Of a DNA stretch of 64,000 bases, positions 27,529 through 34,993 are shown in pieces. Source of the DNA: Corallococcus coralloides DSM 2259. Lineage in GTDB: Bacteria; Myxococcota; Myxococcia; Myxococcales; Myxococcaceae. Each line of letters opens with the position of its first letter. The first letter of the stretch is position 1. The position numbers were made by a program, and so were the translations under genes. Under the pieces are notes generated by a model. The model saw only the letters and a list, made by a program, of their open reading frames with translations, did not search any database and was not told where the DNA came from. Location: contig NC_017030.1 of assembly GCF_000255295.1 (NCBI RefSeq), positions 3,224,001 to 3,288,000 of the forward strand. Reading direction: 5' to 3'.

Positions 27529-27547
27529 CGTGACAAATGGGTAACGG
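27529..27547 (-). promoter_or_regulatory. Candidate Pho box upstream of pstS
   Basis: Read toward pstS, GTTAC and GTCAC are repeated with an 11-bp period inside GTTACCCATTTGTCACG. The Pho box consensus is two TGTCA-like repeats at 11-bp spacing. It lies about 80-98 nt before the pstS start, between the PhoB-like regulator stop and pstS. Confidence 0.45.
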
Positions 27548-27562
27548 AAAGGGAGCCCCTGG

Positions 27563-28252
27563 CTACCCGGCCGCCGGGTCCACGATGCGATAGCCAACGC
27601 CACGCACCGTCTCCAGGAGGGCTCGGGCAGGGCCCAGCTTGTCGCGCAGGCGCATCACATGCGTGTCGATGGTGCGCGTCTCCAGCGCGCTGGACAGGCC
27701 CCAGACCTGCTCCAGCAACTGTTCGCGGGTCTGTACCCGGCCCAGCCGGGCCATGAGGTACTCCAGCAGGCGGAACTCCAGCGCGGTGAGGGGCGTCTCC
27801 TTCTCCTCCACGAAGAAGCGGTGCTGGGTGACGTCCAGGCGCAGGGGGCCCAGCGCCAGGGGCGGTGTGCCCTCCTGGGGCGAGGACGCGCGCCGGAGGA
27901 TGGCCTTGAGCCGCAGCACCAGCTCGCGCACGGAGAAGGGCTTGACGACATAGTCGTCCGCGCCGACCTCGAAGCCGCGGATGCGGTCCGCCTCCTCGCT
28001 CTTCGCGGTGAGCATGACGATGAGCACGTCACGCAGCCGGGGGTTGGCGCGCAGGTGGCGGCAGACCTCGATGCCGGACAGGTCCGGCAGCATCAGGTCC
28101 AGCAGCACCACGTCCGGGGGCTGCTCGCGCGCGGCGGTGAGCGCCGCCTCTCCGGTGAAGGCCACGCGGGTGGTGAAGCCCGCGCCGCGCAGGTTGAAGT
28201 CGATGAGCTCCGCGAGGTCGCGCTCGTCGTCGACGATGAGTACGTGGGACAT
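27563..28252 (-). CDS. OmpR/PhoB-family response regulator, no adjacent kinase (PhoB-like, upstream of pstS)
   Basis: 229 aa. Receiver domain 1-120 with VDDERD, Asp52 in LLDLMLPDLSG, MLTAKSEE and the conserved Lys in DDYVVKPFS. A winged-helix Trans_reg_C domain spans about 130-225 with LTALEFRLLEYLM, TREQLLEQVWG, RTIDTHVMRLRDKLG and VRGVGYRI. ATG at 28252, internal to a longer frame, matches the family N-terminus. It stands directly upstream of pstSCAB-phoU in the same direction but without its kinase, while a second PhoB-like regulator with phoR lies at 36-38 kb. M. xanthus has an orphan Pho regulator named PhoP4; whether this is its counterpart I cannot check. Confidence 0.93.
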   Translation of the reverse strand: MSHVLIVDDERDLAELIDFNLRGAGFTTRVAFTGEAALTAAREQPPDVVLLDLMLPDLSGIEVCRHLRANPRLRDVLIVMLTAKSEEADRIRGFEVGADDYVVKPFSVRELVLRLKAILRRASSPQEGTPPLALGPLRLDVTQHRFFVEEKETPLTALEFRLLEYLMARLGRVQTREQLLEQVWGLSSALETRTIDTHVMRLRDKLGPARALLETVRGVGYRIVDPAAG

Positions 28253-28288
28253 GGCGGGCACGTACTGTGCGCGCATCGCTTCGCGCCT

Positions 28289-28319
28289 ACGTGACGCGCC
28301 GGCAACAAGTGCGTCACGT
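28289..28319. promoter_or_regulatory. Palindromic operator candidate upstream of the PhoB-like regulator
   Basis: ACGTGACGC - 13 nt - GCGTCACGT: nine perfect pairs, centred 52 nt before the ATG at 28252. A third CGTCACG copy follows at 28321-28327. Long half-sites with a spacer of this size suit a dimeric DNA-binding protein; the regulator is unknown. Confidence 0.5.
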
Positions 28320-28351
28320 CCGTCACGGGAAGGTGTGCGCGAGATACGACG

Positions 28352-28397
28352 GGCGCGGACGGGCCCCGGGGAGAAGGGGGACGGGGCCGTCCGCGCC
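28352..28397 (-). terminator. Long GC-rich hairpin, possible terminator
   Basis: GGCGCGGACGG(G)CCCCG pairs with CGGGGCCGTCCGCGCC: 16 pairs with one bulged G and a 13-nt loop. It lies downstream of the hypothetical gene ending at 28555 and upstream of the PhoB-like regulator, so it probably separates the two units. There is no T-tract on either strand. Confidence 0.45.
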
Positions 28398-28554
28398 GCT
28401 TGTCCTCGCCCGGGTTGCGCGAGGCCATCTTCGGCGTGCGGTCCAGCGCATCCGCGCCGTGGCCGTCGCCATGATCCTGTCTGTGGGGCACCGCCCGCAT
28501 GGCGGCATCCACGCCGCGCGGCTCATGGGCTCAAGGCGCGGGGGACGGCGGACG

Positions 28555-29046
28555 TCAGACGGCGGCTGCTTCGTCCAGGCCACCGCGGCGCGGCAGCTGT
28601 TTGCGGCGCAGCGCGATGCCCTGCTCGTCCGGAGCGTCAGGCGGGGCCACGGAGGCCCCGCCGCGCAACGCGGGCTGGAGCGAGGCAATGAACGCGGCCA
28701 GGCCGCATTCGGTGGGGACCGGCTCGATGAACAGGCCGCCCGAACGGCGCTGCTTCTCCGCGAAGACCTTGATGCCAACATCGGCACGGTGGTGGTCTTC
28801 CTCGAAGGGGCCCTGATTGCCCTGTCCCTGGCTCATCGGGACGATGGGCGTGAAGGGCTTGTTGGGCGCCATCACCCCGGGCAGGACCCCGAGCCCGATG
28901 ACGACCAGGGTGATCAGCTTCAGCTTCAGCAGGCTGAGCACGCGTGCCACGACCGACGCGCGCGCGTGCTCCAGGCCGTGTCCGGCACCGGGAGCCGCAA
29001 GGGCTGTGGCCTGTGAAAAACGCATGTTTCGCTGGAGCACGAACAT
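28555..29046 (-). CDS. Hypothetical single-pass membrane protein
   Basis: 163 aa if started at ATG 29046; an alternative ATG lies at 29025. Not recognised. One hydrophobic segment at about residues 40-58 (LKLITLVVIGLGVLPGVMA) is followed by a soluble tail with PFTPIVPMSQGQGNQGPFEEDHH and FIEPVPTECGLAAFIASL. Codon third positions are strongly G/C, as in the neighbours, which supports real coding. No Shine-Dalgarno is convincing at either start. It stands alone between two minus-strand units. Confidence 0.6.
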   Translation of the reverse strand: MFVLQRNMRFSQATALAAPGAGHGLEHARASVVARVLSLLKLKLITLVVIGLGVLPGVMAPNKPFTPIVPMSQGQGNQGPFEEDHHRADVGIKVFAEKQRRSGGLFIEPVPTECGLAAFIASLQPALRGGASVAPPDAPDEQGIALRRKQLPRRGGLDEAAAV

Positions 29047-29137
29047 CCTGACGGAGCGTGTACTCCTGCATGTGACGGGGGTGCTTCGCAAGCCCTCGTA
29101 CGGGGAAACCGCATCTTTCTGAAGCCACGAGCGTGGC

Positions 29138-29617
29138 TTACGGGCGCCGCAGGGACCGCCCCGGCGCGGCCATCCACTGCAGGGAGAAGACGCGTCCCTC
29201 GGGCCGCAGGGCGACCGCGCAGCCCTTGCGGAGCTTGTCCGGCAGCGCATGGCCCAGCGCGAGCGCGGCGGCGCGCTCCAGCGAGGGATTGTGTCCCACC
29301 AGCGCCCAGCCCGGGCCCACGTCGCGCGCCAGCTTGAGCACGTTGCGGGCCGCGCCCTTCATGGGCACGAGCGCGGGGTGGACCTCCACGTGGGACAGGC
29401 CGAGCGCGTCCGCGAGCAGCTCCGCGGTCTGCACCGCGCGCACCAGGGGGCTGGTGATGATGCCCATGAGCGGCGTGAGGCGCGTGAGCTTCTTCGCGTG
29501 CTGACGGAAGGCGGCGCGGCCCTGGGGCGTGAGGGCGCGGGCCTCGTCACCCAGGGCGTGGGAGTCCTCGGCCACGGCGTGGCGCACGAGGAGGAGGGGC
29601 AGATCGCGTTCGGCCAT
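29138..29617 (-). CDS. sixA: SixA-like histidine phosphatase (phosphoglycerate mutase superfamily)
   Basis: 159 aa, a minimal histidine-phosphatase domain. The catalytic RHA motif has His13 (LLVRHAVAED), the second basic cluster is SPLVRAVQTAELL (about residue 55), and the C-terminal catalytic histidine is in LVGHNPSLE (about 109). The length matches SixA, which removes phosphate from histidine phosphotransfer proteins. In a myxobacterium rich in two-component systems that role is plausible but inferred; other small phosphatases share this fold. CTACAAC lies 8 nt before the ATG. Confidence 0.85.
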   Translation of the reverse strand: MAERDLPLLLVRHAVAEDSHALGDEARALTPQGRAAFRQHAKKLTRLTPLMGIITSPLVRAVQTAELLADALGLSHVEVHPALVPMKGAARNVLKLARDVGPGWALVGHNPSLERAAALALGHALPDKLRKGCAVALRPEGRVFSLQWMAAPGRSLRRP

Positions 29618-29682
29618 GGGCGCGCGTTGTAGTGCGATTCGCGCCCGCGTGGATGTGACGAACGGGTGGACTGCTGAGTGGA

Positions 29683-30129
29683 CTACTCCACACCGCCCAG
29701 CAGGAAGGCGAGCAGGAGCAGCGCGAGCACGCCGGTGGTGATGGCGGCGAAGGTGCGGTCCTTCTGCGCGCGGAAGATGCCCAGGGACAGCGCCACGCGC
29801 AGCACGGGCACGGTGATCATCACCAGGAGCCCCGCCATCACGAAGGACTGGCCGCGCACGGCCATGACGCCCTCGAAGACGTCCGTCAGTTGGTGCGGCG
29901 CGTCGTCCGGCGAGGTGAGGCGCTGGAGCGCGTCCGAGGACGAGAAGTAGTCCGGGTGCCGGAAGAAGGTCATCACCATGCCGCACGTGACGAGCGACAG
30001 GCTGAGCAGCACTCCGCCGCGCAACAGCTGGCTGATGAGCAGCTCCGGCGTGAGCGGCACCACCTCGTCCTGCGCGACGGCGGTGGTCGTCGTCTCCCGA
30101 GGAGACGGAGGTTCGGGTTCCGGGCTCAT
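29683..30129 (-). CDS. DUF1634 membrane protein, partner of the TauE/SafE permease
   Basis: 148 aa. Cytoplasmic N-terminus rich in Pro/Glu/Thr to about residue 32, then three hydrophobic segments at about 36-55, 95-113 and 126-146. DUF1634 proteins are commonly encoded next to TauE/SafE-type exporters, as here: the ATG overlaps the stop of the permease gene (ATGA), indicating translational coupling. It is likely an accessory subunit in the inner membrane; no biochemical role is established from sequence. Confidence 0.82.
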   Translation of the reverse strand: MSPEPEPPSPRETTTTAVAQDEVVPLTPELLISQLLRGGVLLSLSLVTCGMVMTFFRHPDYFSSSDALQRLTSPDDAPHQLTDVFEGVMAVRGQSFVMAGLLVMITVPVLRVALSLGIFRAQKDRTFAAITTGVLALLLLAFLLGGVE

Positions 30130-30989
30130 CCGTGGATTCCCTTGGACAGCATCTCGTACGACACCCACAGCAGCACGGCCACGAAGAGCTTGCGCAGGGA
30201 GCCGCTCTTGAGCTTCGTGAGGTAGCGCGAGCCCGCGAACGCGCCCAGCGTGACGCCCACGCAGACGGGGCCGGCGATGAACGGGTCGATGTCGCCGCGC
30301 GCGAAGTAGATGCCCGCGCTGGCCGCCGCCGTGACGCCGATCATGAAGTTGCTGGTGGCGGTGGAGACCTTGATGGGCAGCCCCATCGCCAGGTCCATGG
30401 CCGGCACCTTCAGCGCGCCGGAGCCGATGCCCAGGAGCCCGCTCACCGTGCCCGCGAGGTACATGAGCCCCAGGCCCATGAGCGGACGGTGCACGCGGTA
30501 GGTCACCTCGCCGCCGGTGGACACGTCGTAGTAGCTGCCGTGCAGCGCGAGCCTGTCCGCGAGGGCATCCGGCGGTGGCTCTTCCCGGGGGCTGTCGTCC
30601 TCGCGCAGCTTGCGCAGCATCGCGAGCGCCGAATAGGCCATCACCGCGCCGAAGAGGAAGTACAGCGCGCGGCCACCCACCGCGCCCGCGAGCATCGCGC
30701 CCGTGACGGCGCCCGCCACGGTGGCCAGCTCCAGGAACATGGCCACACGCATGTTGGCCAGGCCGTCGCGCACGTACGCCGCCGCCGCGCCGCTGGACGT
30801 GGCGATGACGGACACGATGGAGGCTCCCACCGCGTAGCGGATGTCCACCTTGAGCACGAGCGTGAGGACGGGGATGAGGATGAGACCCCCGCCCAGGCCC
30901 AGCAGCGAACCCAGCAGGCCCGCTCCAATGGAGACGCACAGCACGATGGCGACGAAGTTGAACGGAGTGGCGTCCAAGGCGGTGGCCAT
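30126..30989 (-). CDS. TauE/SafE-family sulfite/anion exporter-like permease
   Basis: 287 aa inner-membrane protein with about eight helices. The two family repeats show GAGLLGSLLGLGGGLILIPVL near residue 22 and GTVSGLLGIGSGALKVPAM near 180, the Gly-rich hairpins that mark TauE/SafE. A hydrophilic loop of about 45 residues (128-172) separates the halves. The family exports sulfite, sulfoacetate or related organosulfur anions; the substrate here is unknown. A GGGAGGAAG ribosome site precedes the ATG. Confidence 0.9.
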   Translation of the reverse strand: MATALDATPFNFVAIVLCVSIGAGLLGSLLGLGGGLILIPVLTLVLKVDIRYAVGASIVSVIATSSGAAAAYVRDGLANMRVAMFLELATVAGAVTGAMLAGAVGGRALYFLFGAVMAYSALAMLRKLREDDSPREEPPPDALADRLALHGSYYDVSTGGEVTYRVHRPLMGLGLMYLAGTVSGLLGIGSGALKVPAMDLAMGLPIKVSTATSNFMIGVTAAASAGIYFARGDIDPFIAGPVCVGVTLGAFAGSRYLTKLKSGSLRKLFVAVLLWVSYEMLSKGIHG

Positions 30990-31085
30990 CTTCCTCCCGA
31001 CCCTCCCGCATGCAAGCGCTTCACGCGCAGCCCGGCTGGTTGCCCGCCCTGGACCGTCCCTTCAGGGTGAGAGGACGGTGGACCT

Positions 31086-31343
31086 TCAACGTTGCCGGGG
31101 CGCGTCGGACGGCTTCGAGTCGTGTGACGGAGGCGTATCCGGGGGCTGAGGGACGGGCCAACCCTGGAACAGCGGCCAACCCCGGTAGGGATTGCCCCGG
31201 GTGGGTTCTTCCGTGGGTATGAGTCCTTCGGGACGATGCTGACCGGGGCGGGGTGGGGTGCGCAGCAGCACCCACGTCAGCACGGCGCACAGCAGGCTCA
31301 TCACGACGATGCTCCACGCGCGCGTGCGGGGCTCCAGCTCCAT
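31086..31343 (-). CDS. Small membrane protein next to the CLC channel gene
   Basis: 85 aa, unrecognised. One N-terminal helix (RAWSIVVMSLLCAVLTWVLL, residues 8-27) and a Pro-rich soluble tail (RTPPRPGQ, PLFQGWPVPQPPDTPP). Its ATG follows the CLC stop with no spacing (TAGATG), so it is almost certainly translated from the CLC message. It could be an accessory or stability subunit; this is inference. Confidence 0.65.
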   Translation of the reverse strand: MELEPRTRAWSIVVMSLLCAVLTWVLLRTPPRPGQHRPEGLIPTEEPTRGNPYRGWPLFQGWPVPQPPDTPPSHDSKPSDAPRQR

Positions 31344-33119
31344 CTAGAAGCGCCCCCGCTTGAGCAGGTCGCCCTTGGAGAGCGAACCCAGCAGGCGCCG
31401 GCTTCCGTCCACCACGGGCAGCCGGTCCAGCTCCGTGTGGCCGAACCGCGCGGCCACCTCCGACAGGGACAGGTCCGGGGTGATGGGCTGCACGCCGGTG
31501 TCCATCACGTCCGCGGCCACGGTGGCCTGGAGCAGCGAGTGGTCCGGCAGGTGGCCCTTGAGCGCGTCCAGGGTGATGACGCCCAGCAGGCGCCCCTCCG
31601 CGTCGGTGACGTAGAGGTCCGCGCCCGCGGGCTGCTCCAGGAGCAGCACCACCACCTCGTCGAAGGGCGCGGAAGGTGGCACCCGCTGCGTGGCCGGTGA
31701 CAAGAGCGAGCGCACGCCTTCCTCCCGCAGCCAGTGCGGCACGGAGGCGGGCACGCGCACGTCGCGCTTCGCGAGCACGGACGTGTAGAGCGACTCCGGC
31801 TCCAGTCGGCGGCTGACGACGGCCGCCACCACCGCGGCGAGCATCAGCGGGAGGATGAGATCGTAGTCGCCGGTCATCTCGAAGATCATCAGCACCGCGG
31901 ACACGGACGCATGCGTGGTGCCCGCGAGCACCGCGCCCATGCCGAGCAGCGCGTAGGCCCCGCTGGGCGCCGCGCCACCCGGAAGCGCCCGCTCCACGAG
32001 CATCCCGAACGCGCCGCCCAGGAGCGCGCCGAAGAAGAGGGACGGGGTGAAGAGCCCGCCCGGCACCCCCGCGCCCGCGCACAGCGACGTCACCGCCAGC
32101 TTCGCCAGGGGCAGGATGAGCAGCAGCGTGAGGGGCAGCGTCCCGTGCAGCGCCATGTTCACGGAGTCGTAGCCGTTGCCCATGAGGTACGGCCCCGCGA
32201 TGGCGGTGAGGCCCACCACCGTCATGGCGACCAGCGGCATGAACGGGGTGAGCCACGACGGCAGCCTGTCCAGGAGGTCCGACGTGAAGTTGATGCCGCG
32301 CACGTAGAGCGCGGAGGCCCCACCCACGAGCACGCCCAGCATGAGCGCGAGCAGCAGCTCCCGCGGGTGGGTGAGGGCGTAGTGGGGGATGACGTAGCTG
32401 GGGTGGTCCGCGATGAGCGTGCGCGACACGAGCGTCGCCACCACGCACGACACGACGATGGGGCCGAAGAGCTCCAGCGCGAAGCTGCCCAGCAGCACCT
32501 CCAGGCCGAAGAGGGCCGCGCCGATGGGGACGTTGTACGCGGACGCGATGCCCGCCGAAGCGCCGCACGCCACCAGCACGCGCGCCTGGCCCGGCCCCAG
32601 CTTCAGCCACCCGGACAGCGCGGACCCGCTGGCCGCGCCCGTCTGGAGGAGCGCGCCCTCGCGGCCCAGAGGCGCCCCCAGCGCCACCGCGAGGATGGAT
32701 ACGAAGCCGCGCAACAGCGCGCGAGGGAAGGGCAGCCGGCCGGACTTCACCCAGATGGATTCGATGATGCCCGCCGTGCCGTGGCCTCGCAGGGGCTGGC
32801 CCACCACCAGCGACACCAGCGTCACCAGTGCGCCGCCCAGCACCGGCACCAGGAACCGGCGCCAGCCCGGCGACGCGAGCGCGCCCTCCAGGAAGTGCTC
32901 CGTGTTGCTCTGCCAGAACAGGTGCTGGGTGAAGCGCAGCACGGCGAGCAGCGCCACCGCGCCCAGGCCGGAGATGAGGCCCACGCCCACCACCAGCACC
33001 CAGAAGCGCCGCTCCTGCCCCAACAGGCCCTGGAGGATCCGCCGCAGCCAGGGCGAGGGAGCCCCCGTCCTCAAGTCGGGATGCACGGCTCCGGATGCGG
33101 GTTCGGGCATGGCCTCCAC
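31344..33119 (-). CDS. CLC-family chloride channel/transporter with C-terminal CBS pair
   Basis: 591 aa. The membrane domain (about 35-435) has the CLC selectivity segments: LGAPLGREGALLQTG (GREG-type, with Ala where Pro is usual), AYNVPIGAALFGLEVLLGSF, and GAGVPGGLFTPSLFFGALLG. The gating-glutamate position of GREGP is retained. The C-terminal part (about 460-590) is two CBS domains that usually bind adenine nucleotides. The start is taken as GTG at 33119, because a -10-like TACATT lies 8 nt before it; an ATG three codons in (33110) is the alternative. Cl-/H+ exchange or channel activity cannot be told apart here. Confidence 0.92.
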   Translation of the reverse strand: MEAMPEPASGAVHPDLRTGAPSPWLRRILQGLLGQERRFWVLVVGVGLISGLGAVALLAVLRFTQHLFWQSNTEHFLEGALASPGWRRFLVPVLGGALVTLVSLVVGQPLRGHGTAGIIESIWVKSGRLPFPRALLRGFVSILAVALGAPLGREGALLQTGAASGSALSGWLKLGPGQARVLVACGASAGIASAYNVPIGAALFGLEVLLGSFALELFGPIVVSCVVATLVSRTLIADHPSYVIPHYALTHPRELLLALMLGVLVGGASALYVRGINFTSDLLDRLPSWLTPFMPLVAMTVVGLTAIAGPYLMGNGYDSVNMALHGTLPLTLLLILPLAKLAVTSLCAGAGVPGGLFTPSLFFGALLGGAFGMLVERALPGGAAPSGAYALLGMGAVLAGTTHASVSAVLMIFEMTGDYDLILPLMLAAVVAAVVSRRLEPESLYTSVLAKRDVRVPASVPHWLREEGVRSLLSPATQRVPPSAPFDEVVVLLLEQPAGADLYVTDAEGRLLGVITLDALKGHLPDHSLLQATVAADVMDTGVQPITPDLSLSEVAARFGHTELDRLPVVDGSRRLLGSLSKGDLLKRGRF

Positions 33120-33211
33120 ACCTGTCCAATGTACGGAGGCGGGAAGGGCCTTCCCGAAACCGCGTGGTGATTACCGGTGGCGCCCGCCCGGCTGACTGCC
33201 CTCCGGGAGGG

Positions 33212-34807
33212 CTACCGGCCCGCCGGAGTCCTGGCCGACTTGCCCTGCGTGCTCTTCGCGGGTTGGCGCGCTCCGGTGTCACGAGGCGGCGCGCGCGCAG
33301 GGGGCTGGCTCGCCGGCTCCCCTGTGAGGCCCAGGTGGATGCCGGGCGGCGGAGGGTTCTTCAGCACGGACTCCGTGCGCGTCGCGGGCTCCGTGTCGTC
33401 CGGCGCGAAGCGGTCCGCCAGCTCCGCGACGGCGTCACTCAGCTCCCGGTGCGCGACGATGGTGCGCTCCAGCGTCTTGCCCAGCCGGGCCGACGTGTCG
33501 AAGGTCTGCCGGGATTCGTCCGAGCCCGGCAGCGAGTCCTGGTACGAGAACGTCAGCGTCGCGTCCCGGCGCAGCGCATCCAGCAGCCGGGCCAGCTGCT
33601 GTTGCAGCTCCGCGTCCTGCTCCGCGCGCGGGCGCTCCAGCAGGCCCCGCTCGCCTCCGAACCAGACGCGCCCCACCTTCCCGAAGCCCTCGTCCGGGGA
33701 GGCCAAGGGCAGGTCTTCCAGCACGAGCAGCGGGTGCACGCGGCGCGGGAAGTCCTGTTCATACAGCGCGAAGAGCAGGGTGCCATCCGCACGAGGGAAC
33801 ACCGCCGCGGTGCGCGAGCCGAAGGGGAAGAAGGGCGTGGCGGACACCTCCGCGCGCTTCGCCACGCGGGCTCGGGCCAGTGCGTCCAGCGGCGTCGTGT
33901 CCTCCATGGCGCGCCTGGGCGTGCGGCGCAGGTTGTTCATCAGGTCGCGCGCCTGGTCGATGCCCACCACCACGTTGAGCGCACTGCCTCGCGAGTAGCC
34001 CGCGTGGTAGACGCCCACCAGCTCGAACTCGCCCGTCTTGCAGGAGATGGCGAGCACGGGCGACCCCGAGTTGCCCTGCGACAGCAGCGCGTCGATGACG
34101 AAGTCGTCGTGGTACCACTCCTTGTACTCGTCGCGGTCGTAGGCGGAGATGACCTTGCCCATGTTGGTGGCGTTGAAGACGCCCAGCGGGAAGCCGCGCA
34201 CGTCCACCACGTCGCGCTCGCGCACGGCGGCGCTCTTGCCCACCTTCCACGGCATCACCGTCAGGGGCGCCTTGGACTTGATGACGGCCAGGTCAAGCTG
34301 CGGATCCACCACCGCCTTGGACAGCGGGATGTCGTCGCGGTCGTAGTGGTCCGCCTCGTTCTCCACGATGCTCAGCGCGTCCTTCACGCGCTTGCAGCCG
34401 GAAGGCACGCCGTCCACCGGGTGCGCGTCGCTGGTGACGTCCGGCCACTCGACGACGTGCTCGTTGGTGAGCAGCAGCGTCTCCCCGGCCTGCTGCTTGT
34501 ACGCGAACGCGGTGCCGTGCGCGGATACCGGCGTGCGCGTGCGGCGCACGTTGCCCTCCGCGCCGTAGGACAGGCACTCGTACACGGCGGTGCTGCGCAC
34601 GCAGTACGTGTACTTCTTCTGCATCGCCTGCTCGAAGGCCCGAGCCTTGGGGGACAGCGCGGCGTAGCTGTCCGCGTATTCGCCCTCGCAGTACGGCGCG
34701 GGCGGCGGCGCTTCCACCGTGGGCGGTGGAGTCGCGGGGGGCGCCTCTGCTCCGGCAGCGGTCAGGGACACCGCCACCACCGACAGTCCGACCATCCACC
34801 CGACCAT
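33212..34807 (-). CDS. Secreted trypsin-like serine protease with long C-terminal extension
   Basis: 531 aa from ATG at 34807 (GGGAGG 4 nt upstream; a longer in-frame start lacks this). Signal peptide of about 23 residues, then a Pro-rich linker. The S1-type protease domain spans about 60-310, with catalytic His in LLTNEHVVEWP, Asp in DPQLDLAVIKS and Ser in LLSQGNSGSPVL. Two Cys pairs can be seen (YCEGEY/YTYCVR, SGCKRV/ISCKTG). The extra ~220 residues have no recognised domain and end in a Pro/Arg/Thr-rich tail. Probably exported to the periplasm or beyond. Confidence 0.87.
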   Translation of the reverse strand: MVGWMVGLSVVAVSLTAAGAEAPPATPPPTVEAPPPAPYCEGEYADSYAALSPKARAFEQAMQKKYTYCVRSTAVYECLSYGAEGNVRRTRTPVSAHGTAFAYKQQAGETLLLTNEHVVEWPDVTSDAHPVDGVPSGCKRVKDALSIVENEADHYDRDDIPLSKAVVDPQLDLAVIKSKAPLTVMPWKVGKSAAVRERDVVDVRGFPLGVFNATNMGKVISAYDRDEYKEWYHDDFVIDALLSQGNSGSPVLAISCKTGEFELVGVYHAGYSRGSALNVVVGIDQARDLMNNLRRTPRRAMEDTTPLDALARARVAKRAEVSATPFFPFGSRTAAVFPRADGTLLFALYEQDFPRRVHPLLVLEDLPLASPDEGFGKVGRVWFGGERGLLERPRAEQDAELQQQLARLLDALRRDATLTFSYQDSLPGSDESRQTFDTSARLGKTLERTIVAHRELSDAVAELADRFAPDDTEPATRTESVLKNPPPPGIHLGLTGEPASQPPARAPPRDTGARQPAKSTQGKSARTPAGR

Positions 34808-34993
34808 GGCCCCTCCCGCGTTGTCGTCGCCTGAGGTGTTGCTAAGGCCCGGAGCGCCCACGTGCATCTGTGCGCGCGGGAGGCCGAGCGGATTTCGCGG
34901 TGCGAAAAGCCCGCTGTCCGTCAGAAGTGACGGAGCGCGTGTCCATTCCCGGACGGGCAGGCCCCATGCGCACGCACCCGGTGGGCGTGGGCC

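Larger units (their letters stand above)
28253..28554. other. Intergenic region upstream of the PhoB-like regulator
   Basis: 302 bases, no gene seen. It contains a 9-bp perfect inverted repeat at 28289-28319 close to the regulator start and a long hairpin at 28352-28397, both annotated separately. The rest (28398-28554) shows no supported feature. Confidence 0.6.

Noticed and set aside
28398-28554. A small gene between the PhoB-like regulator and the membrane protein
   Set aside because: Open frames there give Arg/His/Pro-rich products without a ribosome site or motif.
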